Source: CAVTJL01 sp963735065 (GTDB lineage Bacteria; Pseudomonadota; Alphaproteobacteria; Geminicoccales; Geminicoccaceae). From it: DNA of 64,000 nucleotides. The DNA lies in NCBI GenBank assembly GCA_963735065.1, contig CAVTJL010000006.1, positions 186,001-250,000 on the forward strand, in the 5' to 3' direction. The position numbers were made by a program, and so were the translations under genes. The notes under the pieces were generated by a model that searched no databases, was not told the origin of the DNA, and saw nothing but the letters and a program-made list of their open reading frames with translations. The stretch's first letter is position 1. Each line of letters begins with the position of its first letter. Below, in pieces: positions 45,255 to 52,389 of the stretch.

Positions 45255-45732
45255 CTCGGACCTCCCTTGCATACTCCTCCAGACGATCGAAGGAGCTGGT
45301 CCATCCCTTGTGGTGCCCGTCCCGCTGCTCGACGGTCTCGAAGAAGGCCTGACGAAAGGTCATCCTCGTCTTTCCGTCCTGCTCCGCGAAGGTCACGGTG
45401 ACCAGCGTCTCGTGGCCGGGCCTCCCGTCCGCGTCCTCCCAAGCAAAGGTGAAGACGAGACGCTCGGGCTCGACGATCTCCTTGTTGATGCCGCCTTGCC
45501 AAAGGTGCCGGCTGCCGTCGTCCTGGCTCAGGCACAGGCGCCAGGCGCCGCCGGGGCGGGGATCCTGCTCCAGATGCGTAACCTTGAAGCCGCGCGGCCC
45601 CATCCATCGCACGACATGCGCCGGATCGGTCCAGAGCGCGAACAGAAGCTCGCGCGGCGCATCGAAGACGCGGGTGATGACGAGCTCGTGCCGCTCGGCG
45701 ACGGCAGTCTCGCGGGTCTTCTCCGTGGTCAT
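45226..45732 (-). CDS. SRPBCC/AHSA1-family protein (second copy)
   Basis: 168 residues from ATG 45732. Conserved core: HELVITRVFDAPRELLFALW, GGAWRLCLSQDDGS, VEPERLVFTFAWED, VTVTFAEQDGKTRMTFRQ, and KGWTSSFDRLEEYAREV. Very similar to the next copy downstream. The start is 8 bases after the previous gene's stop. As in other AHSA1-type proteins next to ArsR repressors, a ligand-binding or stress role is likely but unproven. Confidence 0.86.
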   Translation of the reverse strand: MTTEKTRETAVAERHELVITRVFDAPRELLFALWTDPAHVVRWMGPRGFKVTHLEQDPRPGGAWRLCLSQDDGSRHLWQGGINKEIVEPERLVFTFAWEDADGRPGHETLVTVTFAEQDGKTRMTFRQAFFETVEQRDGHHKGWTSSFDRLEEYAREVRDGGGQRSPS

Positions 45733-45740
45733 GGGCGGCC

Positions 45741-46256
45741 TCAGTGGCTGACCAGGTGCTGGGCGAGCCGATCCAAGGTGCCGGTCCAGCCCTGCTGCAT
45801 CGACTCGCGTCCGGCGTCGAACGCCTCGATCTCCACCTCGGTGGCGTCGATCGGCTGCCAGGTCACCGTCACCTCGGTTTCCGTGCCACGCTCGATGAAG
45901 GTTACGGTCGTCAGCAGGTCCAGGGGCCAGCTCGCGTTCCAGGGATGGCGCGTCCGACCGGCTTCGGCGTCGGAGAACGACACGACGAAAGCCAGCCGCT
46001 CCGGCTCCACGATCTCGCGCAGCACCCAGCGGCCCCACATCTCCTCGCCGTCGGGCGTGCGGAGGCAGTAGAGGAAGATGCCGCCTGGCCTGAGGTCCAT
46101 CTCGCAGGAGAGCACCTCGAAGCCTTTCGGTCCCCACCAGCGCTTGAGCTGCTCGGCCTCGGTCCATGCCTTGAAGACCGTCTCGCGGCGTGTCCTGAGC
46201 GTGCGCGAGATCACGAACGGCCGGTCGGCCGAGGGTGCGTCAGCTGCGGCGGCCAT
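45741..46256 (-). CDS. SRPBCC/AHSA1-family protein (first copy)
   Basis: 171 residues from ATG 46256. The fold signature is FVISRTLRTRRETVFKAWTE, RWWGPKGFEVLSCEMDLRPG, VEPERLAFVVSF, and QQGWTGTLDRLAQHLV. It is more distant from the other two copies than they are from each other. The ATG lies inside the ArsR gene (17-base overlap), so the two are translationally coupled; ArsR-AHSA1 pairs are common in soil bacteria. Confidence 0.87.
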   Translation of the reverse strand: MAAAADAPSADRPFVISRTLRTRRETVFKAWTEAEQLKRWWGPKGFEVLSCEMDLRPGGIFLYCLRTPDGEEMWGRWVLREIVEPERLAFVVSFSDAEAGRTRHPWNASWPLDLLTTVTFIERGTETEVTVTWQPIDATEVEIEAFDAGRESMQQGWTGTLDRLAQHLVSH

Positions 46257-46587
46257 GGGGATCTCCCGCTTGGATCTCCTGAAGATACTCTTCGAGACGA
46301 TCGAAGCTCTCTTCCCAGAAACGTCGATAGTGATCGAGCCAGCCGGCCGCGTCCTTGAGGGGTGCGGCCTCGAGCCGGCATGGCCGCCACTGCGCGGTGC
46401 GCCCGCGCGCGATCAGGCCGGCCCGCTCCAGCACCTTCAGATGCTTGGAGATGGCCGGAAGGCTCATCGCGAAAGGCTCGGCGATCTCCGTGACGGAAGC
46501 CTCGCCCGAGGCGAGGCGGGCCAGGATCGCCCGGCGCGTGGGGTCCGCGAGGGCCGAGAAGGTGGCGCTGAGCTGGTCGGACGGCAC
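46240..46587 (-). CDS. ArsR-family repressor, first gene of the SRPBCC operon
   Basis: 115 residues. The winged helix is plain: ADPTRRAILARLASGEASVT, EIAEPFAMSLPAISKHLKVL, ERAGLIARGR. No metal-binding cysteine cluster is visible, so the signal is probably not a classic metal. It likely represses its own operon through the large inverted repeat at 46594-46628, directly upstream of its start. It overlaps the first SRPBCC gene. Confidence 0.88.
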   Translation of the reverse strand: MPSDQLSATFSALADPTRRAILARLASGEASVTEIAEPFAMSLPAISKHLKVLERAGLIARGRTAQWRPCRLEAAPLKDAAGWLDHYRRFWEESFDRLEEYLQEIQAGDPHGRRS

Positions 46588-46593
46588 GATGTC

Positions 46594-46628
46594 TTAAACC
46601 GATTCGTTAAATAACTGATCGGCTAAAT
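46594..46628. promoter_or_regulatory. Operator-like inverted repeat upstream of ArsR
   Basis: An AT-rich, nearly symmetrical stretch centred near 46611: CCGAT and ATCGG arms, an inner GTTA-AA-TAAC palindrome, and outer TTA / TAA ends. It begins 7 bases before the ArsR start codon, where promoter and operator are expected. In a window this GC-rich, such an AT-rich dyad is conspicuous. Autoregulation by the ArsR protein is inferred. Confidence 0.6.
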
Positions 46629-46684
46629 ACGGGACGACGAGCGAGACGTCAACCCCGCCGGCGCGGCGTCCCGGGGCTATCGGG

Positions 46685-47089
46685 TCAGCGCATGATCCGC
46701 GCGAAGATCGCCGCTCCGGGCTGCGGCGATGGCCTGGGACGAGGCTGCGCCGGTGCCGGGGAGGCGGCGGGGAGGGCTGCCAGCGCGTCCCGCCCGCTGC
46801 CGAAGATGGCCTCGATGCTGCGCACGCAGAGGGCCGCGGCCTCGTCCGCGAGGCTGTAGTGGACGAGCTTGGCGTCGCGGCGCGTCTGCACGAGGCCGGC
46901 CCGGCGCAGCTCGGCCAGCTGCTGGCTCAGGGCCGGCTGGCCGATGCCCGTCGCCTGGGCGATCTCGCCCACCGTCCGCTCGGCCTCGAGCAGGCAGGAA
47001 AGGATCATCAGGCGCTGGGGCTGGGCGTAGACCTTGAGCTTCTCGGAGGCCTCGTTCGCCCGCTCGCGCGATTGGTAGATGGCGGTCAT
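46685..47089 (-). CDS. ArsR-family repressor, BigR/SqrR-like (sulfide-responsive)
   Basis: 134 residues from ATG 47089. The winged helix reads QPQRLMILSCLLEAERTVGE, GIGQPALSQQLAELRRAGL, VQTRRDAKLVHYSL, close to BigR and SqrR, which sense persulfide through two cysteines. Here Cys32 is in the expected first place (MILSCLL); the second, Cys88, is 56 residues on, not about 66 as in characterised members, so sensing is likely but not certain. A proline-rich tail follows. It overlaps the peroxiredoxin stop by four bases and faces the sulfur operon across the operator-like repeat. Confidence 0.8.
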   Translation of the reverse strand: MTAIYQSRERANEASEKLKVYAQPQRLMILSCLLEAERTVGEIAQATGIGQPALSQQLAELRRAGLVQTRRDAKLVHYSLADEAAALCVRSIEAIFGSGRDALAALPAASPAPAQPRPRPSPQPGAAIFARIMR

Positions 47090-47739
47090 GCGTCTCGTCG
47101 CGTGCGATAGAACCAGTCGGCGGGCGCCCCGTTGGTCAGGGCCATGGCCACGCCCTGCTCGGGCGGCAGCAGCACGTCGGCGCCGGGCTGCCAGCCCTCG
47201 GGCGTCATGACCTCGCCGGACGCTGCCCGCTGCAGGGCGGCCAGCATGCGCAGCATCTCGTCGACCGAGCGGCCGACATTGAGCGGATACCAGGTCATCG
47301 CGCGGATCGTGCCCTCGGGGTCGATGAAGTAGGTCGCCCGCATGGCCGAGGAATCCTGCGCCTGCTCGTCGAGCATGCCGTAGGCGCGCCCGATCGCCAT
47401 CGACGGGTCCTCGATGATGGGGAAGGGCACCGTCACTCCGAAGACCTCGTGAATGGCACGGGCCCAGGCGACGTGGGCATAGAGGCTGTCCACCGACAGG
47501 CCGAGGAGCGCGCAGCCCAGCGCCTCGAAGCGTTCCGCCGCGCGCGCCAGCGCCACGAACTCGCTCGTGCAGACCGGCGTGAAGTCCGCCGGGTGGGAGA
47601 AGAAGACGACCCACCGGCCGCGATACTCATCGAGGCTGATGTCGCCCCGGGTCGACCGGGCGCGGAACAGCGGCGCGCTGTCGCCGATGCGCAGGGGGCG
47701 CGGCGCGATCGAGCGCTCGGTGGGCTGATCGGGATCCAT
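47086..47739 (-). CDS. 1-Cys peroxiredoxin (Prx6-like)
   Basis: 217 residues from ATG 47739; a TTG six bases upstream has better spacing to GAGAGG and may be the true start. Catalytic motif FFSHPADFTPVCTSEF with peroxidatic Cys57, then PFPIIEDPSMAIGRAYGML and the C-terminal extension typical of 1-Cys enzymes (LNVGRSVDEMLRMLAAL). No resolving cysteine is obvious. It reduces peroxides and may handle persulfides or peroxide formed during sulfide oxidation. It is cotranscribed with the BigR-like repressor. Confidence 0.87.
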   Translation of the reverse strand: MDPDQPTERSIAPRPLRIGDSAPLFRARSTRGDISLDEYRGRWVVFFSHPADFTPVCTSEFVALARAAERFEALGCALLGLSVDSLYAHVAWARAIHEVFGVTVPFPIIEDPSMAIGRAYGMLDEQAQDSSAMRATYFIDPEGTIRAMTWYPLNVGRSVDEMLRMLAALQRAASGEVMTPEGWQPGADVLLPPEQGVAMALTNGAPADWFYRTRRDA

Positions 47740-47788
47740 GGGCAACTCATTGCCTCTCGAAAGCCATTGACGCAACCAGACTACACAA

Positions 47789-47817
47789 TTACATACTTCT
47801 CGAAACTATGAATGTAA
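47789..47817. promoter_or_regulatory. AT-rich inverted repeat in the divergent sulfur-operon promoter
   Basis: TTACAT (47789-47794) and ATGTAA (47812-47817) arms flank a 17-base centre. The repeat sits between the peroxiredoxin/BigR-like gene pair (minus) and the persulfide dioxygenase operon (plus), the expected place for the BigR-type operator that would control both directions. The surrounding stretch is markedly AT-rich. Exact operator identity is inferred. Confidence 0.55.
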
Positions 47818-47834
47818 GGCCTGGGAGGAACCCC

Positions 47835-48755
47835 GTGTCCGACCCCAATCTGTCCGCCGCAATCGATCAGATCCGAGCAGCGCAGGCCCGCGCCAAGCTG
47901 ATGGTCCAGGGCTTCTTCGACGAGCCGACCAACACGGCGAGCCACGTCATCCATGATCCCGCGACCAAGCGTGGCGCTGTCGTCGACAGCGTGCTCGACT
48001 TCGATCAGGCAGCCGGCCGCACCTCGACCGCCTCCGCGGACGCGATCATCGCGTTCGTCCAGCGGGAAGGGATCACGATCGACTGGCTGCTCGAGACGCA
48101 TGCGCATGCCGACCATCTCTCGGCCGCGCCCTACATCCAGGAGAAGCTGGGCGGAAAGCTCGCCATCGGCCGCGAGATCATCACGGTCCAGAACGTCTTC
48201 GGGAAAATCTTCAACGTCGGCACCGAGTTCGCCCGCGACGGGTCCGAGTTCGACCGGCTGTTCGACGACGGCGACCGGTTCGCGATCGGCGACATCCCGG
48301 CGATGGCGCTTCACGTGCCGGGCCACACCCCGGCCGACATGGCCTACGTGATCGGCGAGGCCGTCTTCGCCGGCGACACGCTCTTCATGCCCGACTTCGG
48401 GACCGCCCGTGCCGACTTCCCGGGCGGGGATGCGCGCAAGCTCTATCGCTCGATCCACCGCCTGCTGGCGCTGCCCGACGAGACGCGGCTTTTCCTCTGT
48501 CACGACTACAAGGCGCCGGGCCGCGACTCCTATGCCTGGGAGACGACCGTGGGCGCGGAGCGCAAGAGCAACGTCCACGTGCACGAGGGCGTGACCGAGG
48601 ACGAGTTCGTCGCGATGCGCACCGCGCGCGACGCCACCCTGTCGATGCCCAAGCTCATCCTGCCGTCGGTCCAGGTGAACATGCGCGGCGGCCACCTGCC
48701 TCCGCCGGAGGACAACGGCCAGCGCTACCTCAAGCTGCCGGTGAACGCGCTGTGA
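47835..48755 (+). CDS. Persulfide dioxygenase, metallo-beta-lactamase fold (ETHE1/Blh type)
   Basis: 306 residues from GTG 47835, preceded by GGGAGGAAC at proper distance; an ATG at 47808 is inside the operator and unlikely. The iron site is THAHADHLSAAPY, LHVPGHTPADMAY and the late HDYKAPG; GDTLFMPDFGTARADFPGGD is typical of the ETHE1/Blh group. It oxidises glutathione persulfide to sulfite with O2, lowering toxic sulfide products. First gene of the operon; its stop overlaps the YeeE start. Confidence 0.92.
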   Translation: MSDPNLSAAIDQIRAAQARAKLMVQGFFDEPTNTASHVIHDPATKRGAVVDSVLDFDQAAGRTSTASADAIIAFVQREGITIDWLLETHAHADHLSAAPYIQEKLGGKLAIGREIITVQNVFGKIFNVGTEFARDGSEFDRLFDDGDRFAIGDIPAMALHVPGHTPADMAYVIGEAVFAGDTLFMPDFGTARADFPGGDARKLYRSIHRLLALPDETRLFLCHDYKAPGRDSYAWETTVGAERKSNVHVHEGVTEDEFVAMRTARDATLSMPKLILPSVQVNMRGGHLPPPEDNGQRYLKLPVNAL

Positions 48756-49192
48756 GCGAGCTGCTCGCCCGCGCCATGCCCGGCCACGGTCTGATCGGCG
48801 GCCTGCTGATCGGCCTCGCCGCGGCGCTGATGCTCCTGGGCGACGGGCGCATCGCCGGCGTCAGCGGCATGGTGGCACGGGCCACAGGCGTGGCCGCCTC
48901 GGGCACGCCGCGAGCCCTGGCGACCGCGTTCGTCGTGGGGCTGCCCCTTGGAGCGTTGGCCGTGGCCCTGGTCCTGGGACCGGTGGTGACACGCTATCCG
49001 GGCTCGTCCTGGGTGCTGCTGATCGCCGGGCTCCTGGTCGGCTTCGGGACCCGTCTCGGCTCGGGCTGCACCAGCGGACATGGCGTCTGCGGCCTTTCCC
49101 GGCTGTCCCTCCGGTCCATCGTCGCCACCGGCGCCTTCATGGTGGCCGGCATGGCGACCGTGACGGTCATGCATGGGATGGGGCTGCCATGA
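48752..49192 (+). CDS. YeeE/YedE-family sulfur transporter, first half
   Basis: 146 residues, GTG start overlapping the dioxygenase stop (GTGA). Four hydrophobic helices, for example LIGGLLIGLAAALMLLG and WVLLIAGLLVGFGTRLG. The conserved GFGTRLGSGCTSGHGVCGL is the family motif with cysteines that hand over sulfur from thiosulfate-like compounds. It acts in the inner membrane, probably paired with the next gene as the two halves of one channel. Confidence 0.88.
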   Translation: MSELLARAMPGHGLIGGLLIGLAAALMLLGDGRIAGVSGMVARATGVAASGTPRALATAFVVGLPLGALAVALVLGPVVTRYPGSSWVLLIAGLLVGFGTRLGSGCTSGHGVCGLSRLSLRSIVATGAFMVAGMATVTVMHGMGLP

Positions 49193-49650
49193 TGGGCCGC
49201 CAGACTATCGTCGCGTTGGCGTCCGGGCTGCTGTTCGGCGCCGGTCTCGCGATCTCCGGCATGGCCGATCCCGCCCGTGTCCGGGCCTTTCTCGACATCT
49301 TCGGGGCCTGGGATCCGACCTTGGCCTTCGTGATGGCAGGCGCCCTCGTTCCGATGGCGATCGCCTGGCGGGTCAGGGCCCATCTCAGCCAGCCCGTCGC
49401 GGCGGCCGCCTACGACCTGCCCGATACAAGGCACGTCGACGGACGGCTGATCGCGGGTGCTGTCGTCTTCGGCATCGGCTGGGGCGTGGCCGGCCTCTGC
49501 CCCGGTCCGGCCGTGGTCGGGCTCGCCCTCGATCCTGCGCGCGCCCTCCTGTTCGTGGTCGCGATGCTGGCCGGCATGGCACTGCACCGGGTGGGCCTCG
49601 CCCGCACCCCGACGAGCGCGCCCACACCCCTCATGAGGACACAACGATGA
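49189..49650 (+). CDS. YeeE/YedE-like (DUF6691) sulfur transporter, second half
   Basis: 153 residues, ATG at 49189 overlapping the previous stop. Hydrophobic, with LLFGAGLAISGMADPARVRA at the start and FGIGWGVAGLCPGPAVVGLA in the second half: the G-x-C-P-G-P motif of this family carries the sulfur-handling cysteine. It complements the preceding protein. The stop overlaps the next ATG (ATGA). Confidence 0.88.
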   Translation: MMGRQTIVALASGLLFGAGLAISGMADPARVRAFLDIFGAWDPTLAFVMAGALVPMAIAWRVRAHLSQPVAAAAYDLPDTRHVDGRLIAGAVVFGIGWGVAGLCPGPAVVGLALDPARALLFVVAMLAGMALHRVGLARTPTSAPTPLMRTQR

Positions 49651-49850
49651 CGAAGAACATGGGCACGGCGGACCGCGTGATCCGCCTGCTGGTCGTGCTC
49701 GCGATCGCCGCCGCCTATGCGCTGGGCCATCTGAGCGGCCTCTGGGCGATCATTCTCGGGATCGTGGCCCTCGCCTTCCTTCTCACCAGCCTGGTCGGCA
49801 CCTGCCCCGGCTACCTGCCCTTCGGCATCTCGACGCGCCTTCGCCGGTAG
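49647..49850 (+). CDS. Small DUF2892 membrane protein
   Basis: 67 residues with two hydrophobic helices (VIRLLVVLAIAAAYALGHL and LWAIILGIVALAFLLTSLV) joined by a short turn. The start MTKNMGTADRVIR and the C-terminal GTCPGYLPFGISTR match DUF2892, common in sulfur-oxidation clusters, often fused or next to rhodanese domains. It may shuttle sulfur at the membrane through the single cysteine in GTCPGYLPF; that is inference. The start overlaps the previous stop. Confidence 0.85.
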   Translation: MTKNMGTADRVIRLLVVLAIAAAYALGHLSGLWAIILGIVALAFLLTSLVGTCPGYLPFGISTRLRR

Positions 49851-49888
49851 TCCGGCGGCGCGCGACAAGAACCCAGATGGAGGCCCAG

Positions 49889-51586
49889 ATGAGCTTCAAG
49901 TCCCTGACGCCGAACCTGTCGGTCTCGCCGCAGCTCACCGAGGCGGACGTCGCGCGAGCGGCCGAGGCCGGTTTCCGATCGATCATCGACAACCGGCCCG
50001 ACGGCGAGGAGACCGGTCAGCCGACCGGTGCCGAGATGGGCGCGCTGGCCGCCCGGCACGGTCTGGCGTTCGAGCACATTCCGGTCGTCGCGCGTGCGAT
50101 CGGCGACGCTGACGTGGCGAGCATGGCCGAGGCCCTCGAGCGTCTTCCCGGGCCTGTGCTCGCCTACTGCCGCACGGGCACCCGCTCGGCGATGCTCTGG
50201 GCGCTGACCCAGGCCGGCAAGGCCGACCCCGACACCATCCTGCGCACGACCGCCGACGCCGGCTACGATCTTCGGCAGCTCAAGCCGCGCCTTGCCGCGG
50301 GCGCCGCCAGCGCCTCGCAGGGTGGCGGAACGACCCCGACTGTCTACGACGTGGTGATCGTCGGCGGCGGTGCCGGCGGGCTCTCCACGGCGTCGAGCCT
50401 GCTCAAGCGCAAGCCTTCGCTCAGCATCGCCGTCATCGAGCCGGCCGACGTTCACTACTACCAGCCGGGCTGGACCCTCGTCGGCGCCGGCGTCTTCAAG
50501 CCCGAGGCCACGCGGCGCACCATGGTTTCCGTCATGCCGGACCAGGTGACCTGGATCCGACAGCCCGCTGCCGGCTTCGCGCCCGAGAGCGACGAGGTCC
50601 TGCTCGCGGACGGATCGACGGTACGCTACCGCGTCCTCGTCGCCGCACCCGGCCTCAAGCTCGACTGGGAGGCCGTGCCGGGCCTCGCCGAGGCGCTCGG
50701 CAAGAACGGCGTCACCTCGAACTACCGCTACGACCTCGCCCCCTACACCAACCGGCTCGCGCACGAGCTCAAGAGCGGGCGTGCGCTCTTCACCCAGCCG
50801 CCCATGCCGATCAAGTGCGCCGGCGCCCCGCAGAAGGCGATGTACCTGTCCTGCGACATCTGGCGGGAGAACGGCGTGCTCGGCGACATGGAGGTCGAGT
50901 TCCACAATGCCGGCGGCGTGCTCTTCGGCGTGCCGACCTACGTCCCGGCACTGATGGCGTATGTCGAGCGCTACGGCATCGACCTCAAGTTCGGCTCGCG
51001 GCTCGTCGCGGTGGACGGTGCCGCCCGCAGCGCCACCTTCGAGCACAAGAACGCGGATGGCGAGCTGGAGCGCATCGAGCGGGGCTTCGCCATGCTCCAC
51101 GCCGTGCCGCCGCAGACCGCCCCCGACTTTGTCCGGCAGAGCCCGCTCGCTGGGCCGGGCGGCTGGGTCGAGGTGGATCAGGCCACACTCCGCCACGTCC
51201 GCTATCCGAACGTCTATGCGGTCGGCGACGTCTCCTCGACGCCCAACGCCAAGACGGCCGCTGCCGCCCGCACCCAGGCGCCCATCGCCGCGGTGAACGT
51301 GCTGTCCACCCTGGCGGGCGGGGAGCCCGTGGCCGAGTACAATGGCTACGGCTCGTGCCCGCTGACGGTCGAGCGGGGCAAGATCGTGCTTGCCGAGTTC
51401 GGCTATGGCGGCAAGCTCCTGCCCAGCTTCCCGTCCTGGCTGATCGACGGGACCAAGCCCACCCGCGCCGCCTGGTTCCTCAAGGACCGCCTGCTGCCGC
51501 ACGTCTACTGGAGCTGCATGCTTCAGGGCCGCGAGTGGCTGTGCCGGCCTCATCTCAACGATCAGACCGGAGCTCGAGCCGCATGA
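49889..51586 (+). CDS. DUF442 phosphatase-like domain fused to sulfide:quinone oxidoreductase
   Basis: 565 residues from ATG 49889 with GGAGG upstream. Residues about 1-110 form a DUF442 / BLH-type domain with a tyrosine phosphatase-like loop YCRTGTRSA (C-x4-R). Residues about 140-565 are an SQR-type FAD flavoprotein: VIVGGGAGGLSTASSLL, YYQPGWTLVGAGVF, VYAVGDVSSTPNAKTAAAAR. It oxidises sulfide to persulfide and passes electrons to quinone at the membrane. Such fusions are typical of alphaproteobacterial BigR operons. It overlaps the TauE start (ATGA). Confidence 0.92.
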   Translation: MSFKSLTPNLSVSPQLTEADVARAAEAGFRSIIDNRPDGEETGQPTGAEMGALAARHGLAFEHIPVVARAIGDADVASMAEALERLPGPVLAYCRTGTRSAMLWALTQAGKADPDTILRTTADAGYDLRQLKPRLAAGAASASQGGGTTPTVYDVVIVGGGAGGLSTASSLLKRKPSLSIAVIEPADVHYYQPGWTLVGAGVFKPEATRRTMVSVMPDQVTWIRQPAAGFAPESDEVLLADGSTVRYRVLVAAPGLKLDWEAVPGLAEALGKNGVTSNYRYDLAPYTNRLAHELKSGRALFTQPPMPIKCAGAPQKAMYLSCDIWRENGVLGDMEVEFHNAGGVLFGVPTYVPALMAYVERYGIDLKFGSRLVAVDGAARSATFEHKNADGELERIERGFAMLHAVPPQTAPDFVRQSPLAGPGGWVEVDQATLRHVRYPNVYAVGDVSSTPNAKTAAAARTQAPIAAVNVLSTLAGGEPVAEYNGYGSCPLTVERGKIVLAEFGYGGKLLPSFPSWLIDGTKPTRAAWFLKDRLLPHVYWSCMLQGREWLCRPHLNDQTGARAA

Positions 51587-52368
51587 GCCTCGATGCTGTC
51601 CAGTACCTTCTGGGCGTTGGCTCGGGCGTCCTGGTCGGGTTCACGCTCGGGCTCGTGGGTGGCGGCGGCTCGATCCTGGCGGTGCCGCTCATGGTCTATC
51701 TCGTGGGCGTGAGGAGCCCGCATATCGCGATCGGCACCAGCGCCTTTGCGGTTGCCGCCAACGCCGCCTCCGGGCTCATCAGCCACGCGCGGGCCGGCAC
51801 GGTCAAATGGCGCTGCGGCGGCATGTATGCCGGGGCCGGCATCCTCGGCGCCATAGCCGGCTCCACGCTCGGCAAGGCCGTCGACGGGCAGAAGCTTTTG
51901 CTCCTGTTCGCGCTCCTGATGATCGTCGTCGGCGTGCTGATGCTCAGGGGACGGCGCTTCCAGGGCGAGCCCGGTGCCGAGTGCACGATCGCGAAGTCGC
52001 CCAAGGTGCTGGGCTATGGGCTCGGCACCGGCGCCTTCTCGGGCTTCTTCGGCATCGGCGGCGGCTTTCTCATCGTGCCGGGCCTCGTGGGCTCGACCGG
52101 CATGCCGATCCTCAACGCGGTCGGCACCTCGCTCGTGGCCGTCACGGCCTTCGGCCTGACGACGGCCTTCAACTACGCCTTCTCCGGGCTGGTGGACTGG
52201 CCGCTGGCCTTCGTCTTCATCGGCGGCGGTGTTCTGGGCAGCATCCTCGGCACGCGGATCGCGAGGCATCTTGCCGGGACCACCGGACGGCTCACGACGG
52301 TCTTCGCGACCCTGATCTTCGTCGTGGCGATCTACATGGTCTTCCGCAGCGTCTCGGCGCTCGCCTGA
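51583..52368 (+). CDS. TauE/SafE-family sulfite exporter or anion permease
   Basis: 261 residues with about eight hydrophobic helices. The repeat motif [20 protein letters not shown] and its second-half partner [16 protein letters not shown] are the family hallmark. In this operon it probably exports sulfite made by the persulfide dioxygenase. The ATG lies in the overlap with the SQR stop. It converges with guaA, 21 bases apart, and is the last gene of the operon. Confidence 0.9.
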   Translation: MSLDAVQYLLGVGSGVLVGFTLGLVGGGGSILAVPLMVYLVGVRSPHIAIGTSAFAVAANAASGLISHARAGTVKWRCGGMYAGAGILGAIAGSTLGKAVDGQKLLLLFALLMIVVGVLMLRGRRFQGEPGAECTIAKSPKVLGYGLGTGAFSGFFGIGGGFLIVPGLVGSTGMPILNAVGTSLVAVTAFGLTTAFNYAFSGLVDWPLAFVFIGGGVLGSILGTRIARHLAGTTGRLTTVFATLIFVVAIYMVFRSVSALA

Positions 52369-52389
52369 TGCTTCGCGGCGCTCCGGCGC

